Below are positions 25,201 to 36,369 of a stretch of DNA of 64,000 nucleotides, piece by piece; within the stretch, counting starts at the first letter, position 1, and each line of letters starts with the position of its first letter. The stretch spans positions 833,358 through 897,357 of the forward strand of contig ML679963.1 of the NCBI GenBank assembly GCA_007922225.1. The letters run 5' to 3'. The notes beneath the pieces were generated by a model, which saw only the letters and a list, made by a program, of their open reading frames with translations, was not told where the DNA came from and made no database searches. A program made the position numbers and the translations under genes. This DNA is from Emydura subglobosa. Lineage: Eukaryota; Chordata; Testudines; Chelidae.

Positions 25201-27710
25201 TCAGAGACCCCATGACATTTCTCGAGACACAGAGATCCCACTGGATCCCCACAGCGTGCTCCCACATTTCAGTTTCTAGTCAGGCCTTTACTCTGCTCTA
25301 ATCCCCAGTGGCAGCCCTGAAGGCAATGACAAAGTAGCACTAGAAGGGCAGCTCCCAGCCCCTCCGCACAAGGGCCGGAAGGGAACGGAGGGAGCAGAAC
25401 ATGCCATGGAGGGAGAGCTCACAGCTACCCCACCCCAGCAGTAGGGAACATGGCGTTCGGAATATTACACCTTCTCCTCGCCCAGCCCCAGGAGTTGAGC
25501 TCTGCACTTAACATTTATACATTCTTTCCCTGTCCAAGATCATCCTACCCGTGGTCCTGGGCCCGTCCCAAGGCACTCACTGACGCTCTGGCCCATGATT
25601 TACTTTTAGAACCATCTTTAAACAGTTCCTGTCAAGGCCCCTGGACTCGTTAGCAAACAGCCCCAGAACTAGAGGCAGGCCTGCATCAGTACAAAGCAGA
25701 AATGCTAAGCCAGAGTCACCCCTACTCCTATCTGATCTACCTGGGAGCCATGCTGGGACTGGGGAAGTGAGGGGAGCTGCTTCTCTGCCATTCCTTCACT
25801 TCCTGCCTGGAGGGCTGCATCTCTCAGCTGCTACTGTCACCGTGCCGTCATGGGCCTCCACCACACAGAGGTACACAAGAGGGGCGGGAACCAGGCAAAG
25901 AACTCTTATGCTAGACCAACATCTTCTTGTATCCCCAAAATGAACTAGAGAAATTCCATGTGAACTCCAGCTCCCCAAGGCTGAGGGGCAGGTCGGCCAG
26001 CGCGGCAATGCGGAAGAACAGGCTTGAGCCACTGCAGGGGAAAGATCTGAGCAGTGGGAGGAGGCGCAGCCCCAGGCACTGCATGAGGAGAGCAAGGCAG
26101 GGGAGCGGCTGGGCCTCCTGAGCCTTCACCAAATGGTGTCGATGGTTCACTCCCCAGCTCTGGAGCTCTGCTCAAAGTATGGGAAGGCCCATGCCCAGCT
26201 GATTCTGTCACCCAGGACTTGCCTTTCCCGCTGCTCCTTGGCACTTGGTGGAACCATGGCCACAGTCTCTGCTAGGGGCTGGGTCACAACCCTCACCTTC
26301 TCCCGCATTGGTGGGAAAAAGGGAGCCTGCACCTGCTCCTAAACCCACCAGGGAGCCAGACCAGTTCCCGGCAGCCGAAGGCCTCTAAAGAGATCTCAGT
26401 CTGCACCCCGAACAAGGGAGGAGGTGGCTCCTCCCTGGAACATGACGAGCGCTGGCCGCGTGAACCCAATCAGAAATTCCATCTCGAAGCAAGACCATCG
26501 CCGAAGGCTCGGCTCAGCTCAGCTCAGCAGCTCCCTGCAGAGGCAGCGCAAAGGGAGCTCCGGATTGGTGCACGCGTGCTCACATGACAGCTCCGAGTTT
26601 GAGTTCCTGCCCAAAGATGGGCAGCAGTTCACATGAGCAGGCAACGGTCCCACATCGAGCAGCCGACAAACAGAAAACAGACTCCATCTCCACAAAATGA
26701 GGCCCAGCACTTCCTGTGTGAGATTTCCATTTCCTCAGCCAAATGAAAGAGAACTGGAGTGGAGGCAATAAAACCGGAGAGCAGGACTGGACCTGACGCA
26801 TTGGAGCAGGGACCCATTAATTGTTAAGCCACTTTGCTGGATTACTCTTAATGCGCCTTCCCATCACCCCGGGTTCTGGCTCCTTTGGATTAACAATAAG
26901 ACGTGATTTCAGGCTCTGGATCCAGAGTACCGGAGGCAGATGGAAAATCCTGCGGGAAAGCAAGTTACGGAGCATGCTCAAACGCTGCTTTGCATACTCC
27001 ATACTTGGCCCCTTCACATGATTTTCTGTCCAAAAATATGTAAATTGCCTAGTCCACATTATGGACTAATGGTCTGGAATCAGCCAGTTTAGCAAATTAA
27101 CCCTTTATGAATGGCTGGGGCAGAGAAAAACTGCTGTCAAAGCAGGAGACGGGGGTTACAAGCACAGCCAGGCTGCTCCAGGCCTGGCCCGGTCTGAATG
27201 GGGCTGAAGAGAACACAACAAGCGAGCGGGAGTGGGCTCCACTCTCTCAGACACAGCACGGCCCCTCTTGTCCAGCTGGCTGGACAGGCGAAGGGCCCCA
27301 GGAGATGCAGCCCAGAAAACGAAGAAAGATATCCTATGTGCAGGCTAGAGATCCGTCCCATCCTTCACTGACACACTGCCGCGCGGAAGGGAGCTAGGCA
27401 GAAGGGTTACTGATGCCTGCCACCACCCCGAGCCACATACCCCACAGCTCCCACTGCTGGGGAAGATCCCTCTGTCAGTAACACCCTTCTCCACGCACAG
27501 GACACTGGGTCAGCATCCTGGAAACACCCCCTGCACAACAAGGGGCAGCGAGCGACGTTCCCTGCTCGGGCAGAGCCGTGCTGTGAGGGCGGAGGGAGCA
27601 CACCGCGTCCGGACAGCAGGACACCCAGATGGGGAGAAAGGGAATGAGAGACGAGGAAAGATGCCTGCAGAGGTGGGCAGGCACTGGAAGAGCAGGAAGA
27701 GCTCACATAC

Positions 27711-27879
27711 TGGTTGGGCAGCTCGAGGGAGGTGGGAGGGGGGTTCCAGGTGTCTGAGTGGCCGAGCATCCAGTCCGACCAGACTTTCACGCTGGGCAGG
27801 AGTTCCTTCAGATCCTGGGGCAAGGAGGAGACCTTGATATCATCCTCACCGTCCTCCTGCTCCGCTTCCTGCGGCCATG
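27711..27879 (-). CDS. SMG6: SMG6 internal exon (169 bp)
   Basis: The exon begins after GTCTCTGCAG. Its first two bases complete an alanine codon, and 55 codons follow. The N-terminal third is an acidic linker ([15 protein letters not shown]) that is variable in the family. The rest ([18 protein letters not shown], then [13 protein letters not shown]) is highly conserved. It ends two bases into a codon at CCA|GTATGT, and the next exon supplies G to make glutamine. The alternative donor 5 bp further would break the frame, so phase decides the site. The region leads from the helical-hairpin domain toward the PIN domain, which is encoded outside the window. Confidence 0.97.
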
Positions 27880-28505
27880 CTGCAGAGACAAAAAAGAAAA
27901 ACTGAACCAGGCCGCTGTACTCGCCTGCTTCCTGAGAACGGCTGCAGGGGTGGTGGGGAGGGAGGTGCACAGCGAGTGCGAAAGGCAGAGTGCCGCATCC
28001 CCATTAACCACCCCAGGTGCAGTGGCTGGTCCAAGGGAAGGCAGGACGCAGCATCGCCCCCTTTTACAGAGCAGTGGTGACCTGCTCAAGGCCACGCAGC
28101 GGGTCAGTGGCAGAGCAAGAAGTCCTGACTTCCAGGAGTCACCCGCTGGCACCAGAAAGCCTCTCACGTGACAGGATAAAGTCCGTGATGTCCCTGCCCC
28201 TGCCTGAGCCCTCAACATACACCATGGGCTCTCCAGCTCGGGGGCCCCACATGCAAGTCTTGGAGTGCAAAGGGAGACAGATCCCAGGGTGGAGGAGGGA
28301 AGAATGGTCTGAAAACAAGGACAAAACCCAGAGGCCTGGAGAGACAAGAGGTGGTGTGTACTGGAGCAGCTGGTGAGCCAGTCCTGGGAGTGGGGCTGGG
28401 CCAGAACAGGGAGGCTGTGAGCTAGTGTGACAGGGATCAACATCTGCAGTCTTGGTAGGCAGCGTAGCAGCCACTGCCCCGCACAGTGCAGATGGCACCG
28501 CTTAC
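27880..28505 (-). other. SMG6: SMG6 short intron (626 bp)
   Basis: The donor is GTAAGC and the acceptor GTCTCTGCAG after a T-rich tract. A MIR-like fragment sits inside it. In the reading frame of the upstream exon the intron contains no stop codon at all: the frame that enters from 28722 stays open to 27808. Because 626 is not a multiple of three, retention would shift the downstream exon. Confidence 0.9.
28030..28155 (-). repeat. MIR-like SINE fragment
   Basis: The plus strand shows 'cccttttacagagcagtggt', 'gacctgctcaaggccacgca', 'gcgggtcagtggcagagcaa' and 'gaagtcctgacttccaggag'. This is the reverse of the MIR core ('gtgaccttgggcaag...', 'ctctgtgcctca...'). It is well diverged and lies wholly inside the short SMG6 intron. 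Confidence 0.75.
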
Positions 28506-28622
28506 CTCGGGCAGACTCCTTCAGTAAGCTGGTGCAGCGCCTCACCAGCAGGGCGAACATGCAGAGTCCCAGTGCCGTGGCCTGTTCCTGGAGCACGGAG
28601 CGACAGTCCTCCGAGAGGCACT
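28506..28622 (-). CDS. SMG6: SMG6 internal exon (117 bp)
   Basis: The acceptor is TCTCCTCAG and the donor CGAG|GTAAGC. The first two bases (AG) join the single base left by the upstream exon to make a glutamate codon. Thirty-eight codons follow, from [20 protein letters not shown] to [14 protein letters not shown], and one base remains (phase 1). The text matches mammalian SMG6 in register, with the cysteine/arginine-rich RRCT stretch conserved. It encodes the last helices before a short acidic linker. The next exon begins only 626 bp away, the smallest intron in the window. Confidence 0.97.
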
Positions 28623-29545
28623 CTGAGGAGACAAGCAGAGAAGCCATCAGCTCGCAGTGGGGAAGGGAGGGCAGGCCAGAAATGCTCGTGGACCCCTCAC
28701 CTGAACTCAGCCTGAGACACAAGCAACATTCCTGCCCAACTCACCCCCGTGCCTGGACTGGGGCTATCTGCAGGGGGAAAGCCAAGCACCCAGCATGTTT
28801 CTTCCCTCCAATCCAGCTCCGCCAGGTGGGAGAGGAGTTAGCATGGCTCCAAACGGGGAAATGGCAGGGCAGAGACCCCAAGTTCCCGGCAGCCACTGCC
28901 CAGGGGGGCTGCAAAGCATGCAGAAGCGCTGCACCAGGAACCAGCTTGGGCTAGACCGGCAGGCTCCCGGCACAGAAGCTGCCACTCAGATTCCCTAATT
29001 CCTCCTGCGAAGGAGGGGAGAATTCTGAAGTGTTAAAAGGATAATGAGCTGCACGTTTGATCTCTGTCCCTGCTGGCATTTGCACCTCGACAGCTGAGAA
29101 CAGGCTCCTCCCAGCAGCGCACAAGTCACACAACAGCTTGTCAAGGGGGCTTAATTGAAGCTGTTACTCAAGGAGATGCCACATGACCACAACTCTTCCG
29201 ATTACAGAGCTGCCTCAGAGCCATAGCAGATCTACGCCCAGCCAGAAACCACTTCGGAGGCTGCTGAGAGCGGCAGGGAGCTAGCTAGAAGGGCTGCATG
29301 GGCCGGGCATGGGTTACTTTTGGAGAGGCCTGGCGCACACAGGGCAAGACAGACACTGCCCCGCTCTCCAGTCCAGTCAGCCACTGCAGGAGTGGCTGGG
29401 AACAGGCATTTTAGCATTGCATTACTGGCAACCTTCGCCCCCAGAATTATTTCTCTGCCCCTTTTGGTGGCTTACCACCCTCTCCTGCCCCAGTCCCCAC
29501 TGAGGAAGTGTAGAGAGGGCACAAACCATGAAGCCGTCTGGTCTC

Positions 29546-29725
29546 ATGGCGTCACAGACTCTAAGGTCAGAAGGGACCGATATGATCATATAGTCTGACC
29601 TCCTGCACAACGCAGGCCACAGAACCTCACCCATCCGCTCCTGTAATAGACCCTGACCTAGGACTGAGTTACTGAAGTCCTCAAATCATGGTGTAAAGAC
29701 TTTAAGGTACAGAGAATCCACTGTC
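29546..29725 (-). mobile_element. CR1 LINE 3' tail fragment
   Basis: The plus strand reads 'actctaaggtcagaagggac' then 'tcatatagtctgacctcctg' and 'aacgcaggccacagaacctc'. This is the reverse complement of a CR1 3' end. Only the last 180 bp or so are present, as is usual for 5'-truncated insertions. Confidence 0.9.
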
Positions 29726-30590
29726 AGGGACAGAGTGAGCGACAGGGAGATGCAAAGGCCCTGTCCAGAGGGAGAGGGGAGGAGGATGCTGAAGGCCATT
29801 TTATTTTTCCACACGGCTCCATGTTTAAGACCATGCCAGTCACACTGCAGTAGCCCCCTCTGCCTTAGCACACCACTGGCTCACTCAGTCCCAGCTGCAG
29901 AGCCCACCAGCCTCTCTCAGCACACCCAGGGCGAAGTGTGATGCAAAGCACCATGGAAGAAGCTGACACAAGCCAGGCAAGGCTTGTGTTATAGCTACAC
30001 AGTGATACCAGCCGAGCCAGCCACAGCAGAGGGGACCAGCAGCTAAGAGACTCCTCTCCCCATCTGCCCTCTGAACACAGACATGTTCTCCGTTACTGGT
30101 GTTCCTAGGTGCTACCCCAATGCAACTAACCAACAACAACAATAATAATGCATCAGGAAAAGAGAAGGGACATTAAGCTGAACTTCCAAAGCCATGGCAT
30201 GCTGCGGATCTCAGCCAGGTGCAGGAGCCTCAACCCACAGACACCGAGAGCCCCTTCCTACGGGGATCAGGGAAGAGGCCAGGAGTGGGCGAGGGAGCAG
30301 ACTCTGGGGATTTTCAGAGGAGACAAAATTATTTCAAAGGGGTGGAAAGAGGGATAAGAAAAATCAGAGCAGATTGCGAGGAAGGCCCGTAACCTTGCTG
30401 TTGTCCCATCTCCCATCCCCAATAGAGGCTGTCGAGTGCAGGGCCTGGATGGGAGAGCTCCGAGGACTCCGTGAGTGTTCCATTCAGTGGAGGCTGGCAG
30501 TTCAGTAGGGATTGCTCTTATCTCTGAGTCTGTGCTGAACTCATCCTCCAGCACGCCAGCAGGGAGGGCCAACTTTTGGAGGAGGAGGAA

Positions 30591-30920
30591 GTTACTCACC
30601 TTGTGCAGTAACAATGGTTCTTCAAGATGTGTCCCCCTCTGGGTGCTCCACTGTAGGTGTGTCTGCATCCCTATGCTGCTGACCGGAGAACTTTGGTAGC
30701 AGTTCGTCCTGCTCCCCGCCTGCCACGAGACTAGCCAGCGTGCAGGGGCAACCCCTCCTTAGTTCTTCTCTATCGCAGAGTCAAGTGCTAGAACTCCTAA
30801 GTAGAGGGGAAGAGCACCCAGAGGGACACACATCTCAAAGAACCATCGTTACTGCACATGGTGAATAATTACCTCTTCTTCGAGTAGTGTCCCTATGGTA
30901 CTCCACTATAGGTGACTCCA
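30591..30920. repeat. DIRS terminal inverted repeat and complementary region
   Basis: The arm at 30591-30655 (GTTACTCACC, GTGCAGTAAC, GGTTCTTCAAGATGTGTCCC) is the near reverse complement of 30806-30869. A third partial copy at 30874-30920, in the same direction as the first, reads 'ttcttcgagtagtgtccct' then 'ctccactataggtg'. This arrangement of inverted and direct copies is the hallmark of the DIRS right end and its internal complementary region. Confidence 0.85.
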
Positions 30921-30950
30921 AAGCAGTGCCCACCACTGGAGGCTGGGACT

Positions 30951-32045
30951 TCAGAGCCGAGTCTGTATGGATGACAGACAGTGGCACCGAATTTGGCATC
31001 TGCAGCCAAATCCAAACAAGATGGCATAGTGTTCCGTGAAGGTGGGTGCAGATGCCCAGGCAGCTGCTCTGTAGATTTCTGATATAGGTATCCCCTTGGA
31101 GAAGCAACAGAGAGAAGAGACTGGCCTCGTAGAATGCATGCGTATTGAAGATGGGGAAGATATGTTACACAACTGGTAACAGAGTTTAATACAGCCCGAA
31201 ACCCACTTGGAGACCCTCTGAGCTGAAATCACTGTACCTTTTGACCCATCTACAATGGAGAGGAAGAGTCTCAGACATTTCCTGAAGGCTCTCGTTCTGT
31301 CCAAATAGAAGGCCAAGGCTCTCCTCATGTCCAGTATCTGGAGGATGGCTCCCTGTTATCCTGATGGGATTTGGGATAAAAGGCTGGAAGCTGAGTAAGC
31401 TGATTTATGTGAAATGCAGAAGTCACCTTGGGAGTGAACTTTGGATTTGGTCTAAGTGTGACCTTGTCAGGGAAGAAAACCACAAAAGGGGGATGCACCA
31501 TCAGAGCTGCTATTTCCCCAATTCTTCTTGCAGAGGTGATGGTGATGAGGAACTTCATGGAAAGGTGAGTTAATGAACAAGTGTCCATGAGTTCAAAGGG
31601 TGGCCTAGTTAGTTTTTTTAATACTAACTTGAGATCCCATTGAGGAGTGGGAAGCCTGGGTTGTGGGAAGAGGTGTGCTATGCCTTTGAGAAACATCTTC
31701 GTAGTTGGATTTGAAAAGACTGAGTATCCTGCTACCTGCTCAAGGAAGGTTGCAAGTGCTGCTAGATGAACTTTCAGTAAACTGGTAGAGACAGTTCTGA
31801 TTTCTTGAGAGTCAACAGGTAGGATCACCGGTAGGGTGGATGACCCCTTTGGGCTGGCACCAGATCTGAAATCTCTTCCATTTCTGTAGATAGGTACGGC
31901 AAGTAGCTCCTCTCCTAATGTGCAATAACACTTCTTGCACCTCTTCAGAGTAAGATGTCTCTATGCACTGGAACCATGAAGGAGCCAGGCTTTGAGCCGT
32001 AGAATCCGCAAGCTGGGATGGAGAGTGCATCTCTCGTTCTGCCAT
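30951..32045 (-). pseudogene. DIRS tyrosine recombinase remnant
   Basis: Three frames cover the integration enzyme. The frame 31812-32045 gives a core-binding-like start (SEEVQEVLLHIRRG, TYLQKWKRFQIWC). The frame 31325-31828 contains LITITSARRIGEIAALM, whose arginine near 31528 is the first catalytic residue. The frame 30951-31328 contains HSTR near 31136-31125 (the H-x-x-R box) and FTEHYAI, with the presumed nucleophile tyrosine near 31028. The catalytic residues survive while the frame is broken in at least two places. In the family this enzyme closes and inserts the circular DNA copy. Confidence 0.9.
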
Positions 32046-32428
32046 AGAAGATAAGGAGTGATTGGAAAGTCATTGGTGGATGTAGTGCCAGCTGTGACAG
32101 GTACAGGTACCAGGTCTGTCTGGGACAGGTGGGAGCCATCAATATAATGTTTGCTCTTTGTTTTTTTCACTTTCAACAGGATTTTCAGTATCAGAGGGGA
32201 TGGGGGGGAAGGTATAAAGAAAGCCCTTGTCCCATAGAAGGAGGAGACCATCTCTTATGGATAGTCGGCCCATCCCCGCTCTGGAGCAGTACCATGGACA
32301 TTTCTTGTTCTGGTAAGTAGCGAATAGGTCTATTATTCCATTGTCGGAATATGTCGTGGAGTACCACCAAATATATCTCCCATTTGTGGTCGTGTGGGAA
32401 TTTGTGGCTGAGACTGTCCACTGTTGTC

Positions 32429-32899
32429 TTATGTATTCCCGGCAAGTAGGCCGCTGATATTGGGATATTGTGGGAGATGCATCAGTTCCATAGGTCTAGT
32501 GCTGCTACATACAGAGAGTGAGACCTGGCTCCTCCCTGATGGTTTATGTAATACATGCAGGCCATATTGTCCATCATGACCCTTGCGTGCGTGTCTTCGA
32601 TCAGCGGAAGAAAGTGAGTGTTTTCTGACCACTCTGAGTTCAAGCAGGTTGATGTGGAGGCATGTCTCTGTTGGAGACCATTTGCCCTGTATTGTGTGAC
32701 CATTGAGATGTGCACCCCATCCTATTAGGGCATAGGTGGTCAGGAGTAGGAAGACTGAACAAACTGGATTCATGTACAGACATTTACTGGGTTCTTCCAC
32801 CAGTCCAAGGATTGCTTGACCCTGGTGGGCATCGATAGTAGTTTGCTTATGTTGTCTCTGTTTGGCCTGTAAACCGGACCAAACCGTGCTTGGAGGCAT
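32429..32899 (-). pseudogene. DIRS RNase H remnant
   Basis: The text GWGAHLNGHTIQGKWSPTE and HINLLELRVVRKH matches the first half of the RNase H domain that follows the reverse transcriptase in DIRS elements. The second half (MMDNMACMYYINHQGGARS) reads in another frame at 32482-32715, so there is a frameshift inside the domain. The aspartate that normally precedes GWGAHL in this family is not evident, since the text reads YALIGWGAHL. Confidence 0.8.
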
Positions 32900-33171
32900 C
32901 TCCTGCGTAGTCTGGAATAGGCAATAACCGATGTGCCGCAGCCATGTGCCCCACGAGCTGGAGGTAATGTCTGACTGAAATCTGGGGCTGGATTGTACTG
33001 TGTCAATGAGGGGAGAGTGAGAAATCTGTGATGTGGGAGGAGCGCCTTCGCCTGAATGGAGCAGAGGTCAGTTCTTAGGAATTCCTGCCTCTGTACCGGT
33101 GTTAAAGTCGACTTTTGCTCATTGATCTGTAGGTCCAGATTCTCAAACAGGCTCAGTATGATCTGAATGAC

Positions 33172-33934
33172 TTATTGGGCCTCTGAGAAAGCCCGTGCCC
33201 TGAGAAGGCAGACATCCAGGTAAGAATAAATCATCATGGCTTGAGTGTGTAAGTGGGCCGCCACTATCGAGAAGACTTTGGAGAATACTCTGGGGGCCGA
33301 TGAGAGACCAAAAGGCAGTACTCTGCATTGGTTGTTGTTTTGGCCTAGTGTGAACCTGAGGTAACGTCTGTGGCTTGGTATGATCAAGATATGAAAATAT
33401 GCATCTTGGAGGTCGAGAACCAGTCTCCTTTTTCTAACACTGGAATGATCGTTGATAACGTGACCACCTGGAACTTCTGAGCCTTGACAAACTTGTTGAG
33501 CGCTCCGAGCTCCAGCTATAGTTCCTATGCTGAGAAGGTGGTTTATCTCCTGATGTAACAGGCTCTCATGAGAAGGGTACCTGAAGAGAGACAGGGACGG
33601 ATGTTTGCAGTGGAGAAGGAAGGAGAAATGGATGGAGTTATCCATCTTGGATGATCTCCAGCACCCATTAGTTGGGGGTTATATGTTCCCAGGTGCTTTT
33701 GAATGGAGCAAGATGGTCTCCAAAGGGGTGGGTGGAATTTTCCAGCTTGAAATGAGAAGAGTGTTCTGCGGGCACTTCGACCAACCCATCAAAACTGAAT
33801 CTTCGAGGTGGAGGGCAGAGAGGAAGTTTGCTGAGATCCTGACATCTTCCGCCTGGGAAACCTAGGTTTCTTCCTCTGGGATTCATATGATCTCTGCATA
33901 TGGAGATGACTATTGGGATTAGCACTGAGAGCAA
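33172..33934 (-). pseudogene. DIRS reverse transcriptase remnant
   Basis: The frame 33668-33934 ends with FGDHLAPFKSTWEHITPN, the lead-in to the DIRS reverse transcriptase. The frame 33172-33645 continues with LVLDLQDAYFHI (the catalytic aspartate of motif A), RRYLRFTLGQ and VLPFGLSSAPRVFSKV. The active-site box normally read as Y-L-D-D is here YLDV at 33222-33211, so one catalytic aspartate is lost. A stop separates the two frames. Even if translated, the enzyme should be inactive. Confidence 0.9.
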
Positions 33935-34118
33935 GGCTTGAATGGTGGCTGAGGGCTGTACTTTCTTTTATACCCCGGTGTATAGATCCTGAGGGATCAA
34001 AGAGTGGTCCTTGAATCTTTTAACATGTGGAGGCATCAGTCGTTTCAGCAAATAATTTCGCCCCCTCAAAGGGGAGTTGGACCTCCTTGGGAAAACCAGA
34101 GAGATGAAGCCACGAGGC

Positions 34119-34765
34119 CTATCTCATCACAAAGGCAGTCGAAACAGAACATGCTGTTGTGTCAGCTGTACCAATTGCAGGCTGGAGAGACATTTTCACC
34201 ACCAGCTGGTCCTTGTTAACCAAGGCTTTAAATTGGTCCTTGTGAGAATCAGGGAGCTGTTCAATAAAAGAACTAAGCTTCACATAGTTATGTGAATCAT
34301 ACTTAGCCCACAAGGCTTGATAGTTCACCACACTGTATTAGAGGAGTAGGCCTTCCTGCTGAACAGATCCAGGAGTATCCAGTCCCGCTCACAGGGGTGG
34401 TACTGGCAGCCTTTAGTGTTAACTGCGTCCATAATGATCGAATTGGGAGGCGGGTGTGAGAACAGGAATTCTGTGTCCTTTGCTGGCACATAATATTTCT
34501 TTTCTGCACCCTTACAACTTAGTGGGATGTAGGCGTGGGTCTGACCTATCACCTTGGCGGGGACCAGCAGAGCCTCATCGATAGTGATGGTCACTCTGGA
34601 GAAGATGGAGGAATGTAGAATGTCCACTAGCTTGTGGTGCAACACAGATACCTCTTGTAAAAGTATCTGGAGTGCCTCTGCCACCCTCTGTGCCAAATCT
34701 GGGAACAGTTTAAAGTCGTCCACCAGAGATGGCAGCAGGGGCACCACCATCTCGCCTGGTGACAA
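34119..34765 (-). pseudogene. DIRS gag-like protein remnant
   Basis: Two overlapping frames, 34325-34765 (146 codons) and 34119-34331 (70 codons), give text typical of the structural protein at the start of DIRS elements. The motifs are HAYIPLSCKGAEKKYYVPAK, then EFLFSHPPPNS, then DLFSRKAYSSNT, with NYQALWAKYD at the start of the second frame. A frameshift near 34.33 kb separates them. The N-terminal portion is missing. The function in the family is presumed particle or RNA packaging, and this is not demonstrable here. Confidence 0.8.
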
Positions 34766-36369
34766 TGATTAAAAGTAAACAGGACCCACATGGCCCTGAA
34801 AATTCATGCAATGGGGCTCAGAAACTGGGCCAATGACAGGAAGCTCCCCGCCTCCCCCAACCCCAGAGCAATCCAGCCAGCCCCACTCTGCAGGGAGAGG
34901 TCAGGTTGTGCATGGCTTTTCAAGAACCCTGCCCTTACCCCACCACCCCGGCTCCAGCATCACAGCCCTAGGGGCTCAATTCTAGAACAAAGAGGAAGGT
35001 CTGAAAATCAGGGGAAACTTTCTACTAGATGCTTTCATCATTTTCCTCAAGATAGAGGAAGTCACAACTTCAAACTGGCTTGGGCACCTGCAGCTGCGTA
35101 CCAAGATGCCATGGCCGCATGCCACAGGGGCTTGTGGGGGCCCATCTCAAACAAAGGAGCCTAGCATGCAATGGGAAATGGACAGGGTAAGTTAGCAAGC
35201 AAAGAGCAGAGCAGACTCAGAGTGCCCAGGAAATGGAGGTTAATTAGGTAGAAGTTTGTAGAGTGCTTTGAAGCTGCAAAGTGCTGGGTGAGTGCTGAGT
35301 GTTTAGAGACCTCCTCTGCACTTCCCCAGCATGGCCCCACACATCCAGCACAATGTGGTTGACTGCCTGGGCTGAGAGAAAACTCCCTTTAGCGAAAGTG
35401 TTGCTGAAACAGATGCTGGAGCCATAGATGTGTTGGGCTTTGCAGCACACTGAGCTGTTGAGTCCCTCTGAGCTGAATGATGGGCTCTGCTGTGGTGAAG
35501 CACACTACATCGAGATTTAAACTCCCTGGAGATAAGGAGACTTTCCCTCCTGGGAGCAGAGGTAGAAATCAGGGGAACCTTCTGCCTTGCTGTTCCTCAC
35601 CTATTCTCGTTCATTCCCAGCAGTCAGAATGGTATTAGTATAAGGCAAGCTGGGCCACCACCACAGGGACAAACCAAAGGGCTCCAGGATAAACTGAGGG
35701 GAAAGTCACAGATGCAGCTCCCCCTGAAACTCCCCCAGGCCAAAGTCCCGCCAAAGCCAGATGTGCTGCCTAATAAGCAGGGGAATGTTGTTTCCTACCC
35801 ATCAGGCATCTTCGAATACTTTGTGCAGGGGGCACTTCCAGGTGTTCGTCCCAGCACCCAACCAGCTGAAGCTGCTCTTAGCTCAAGCTCTTTTCTTTGC
35901 TAGAAATCCCAATTTAGGCGGCGCTCAGGTCAACCCTCCTGCTCACAGGTGCAGAAAATCCTCCCTCACATAATTTTAACCGGGGGGAAGTGTAGCCCAA
36001 CCTGCACGCACAGGGGTGGGGGGAGAATGCAGCCAAGAGGGGACCAGTCAATCAACTCTGGAAAGTGGAAGAGGATCCACAGACCAAAGAACTGTCATTT
36101 AGTCAAGTGCCCCAAAATGGTTAGAAACCTGGTTCCCATGTGCAACCACACGCTAGCCAGGCCTGGGCTCCAATGCTCCTTCCAAAACTAGTGACGTCCT
36201 AAGGGAAAGGAATGGTTACAATGAGAGGGTAACTTTCAGCAGCAGCACGCAGCACAATCGCAAGAGCCTGGCCCCACGCCCATGACTCACTCCATTCTCA
36301 GCCCTGGCAAGTAAAAACAGCCAACACTGACCCTGGGGCTGAGATGAGAGGTCTGCGGAGTGAGACTGG

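Larger units (their letters stand above)
17846..27710 (-). other. SMG6: SMG6 intron (9.9 kb)
   Basis: This is a phase-2 intron with donor GTATGT and acceptor ATTCTCCCAG. It is fairly GC-rich, with C/T-rich tracts (about 22525-22700), imperfect GC-rich tandem segments near 19.84 and 25.0 kb, and one short CR1 tail near 22.1 kb. Open frames up to 210 codons occur on both strands but lack family resemblance, and I treat them as chance in GC-rich DNA. No exon, RNA gene or promoter is supported. Confidence 0.85.
30591..34772 (-). mobile_element. Degenerate DIRS-type (tyrosine recombinase) retrotransposon
   Basis: DIRS elements are retrotransposons that integrate with a tyrosine recombinase instead of a DDE integrase. 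Reading the minus strand from high to low coordinates, the order is a gag-like block, reverse transcriptase, RNase H, then the recombinase, which is the standard DIRS order. The blocks lie in several frames broken by stops and shifts, so the copy is inactive. The low-coordinate end carries inverted repeats (30591-30920) typical of a DIRS terminus. The 5' side is cut at about 34.77 kb, where a stop immediately precedes the gag-like frame. The element sits in the 29.8 kb SMG6 intron in the same orientation as the gene. DIRS presence argues against bird or mammal. Confidence 0.93.

Noticed and set aside
27711..27716. Alternative donor at GTGAGC five bases downstream of the chosen GTATGT
   Set aside because: It would leave the exon in phase 1 and break the frame with the next exon, which supplies one base to complete a codon.
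27808..28722. 304-codon minus-strand frame as a separate gene
   Set aside because: It is an SMG6 exon plus unspliced flanking introns. Only 28506-28622 is coding in the proven register.
30951..33645. Retroviral (ERV) interpretation of the retroelement
   Set aside because: There is no protease, DDE integrase, envelope or LTR pair. The domain order and the tyrosine recombinase identify DIRS instead.
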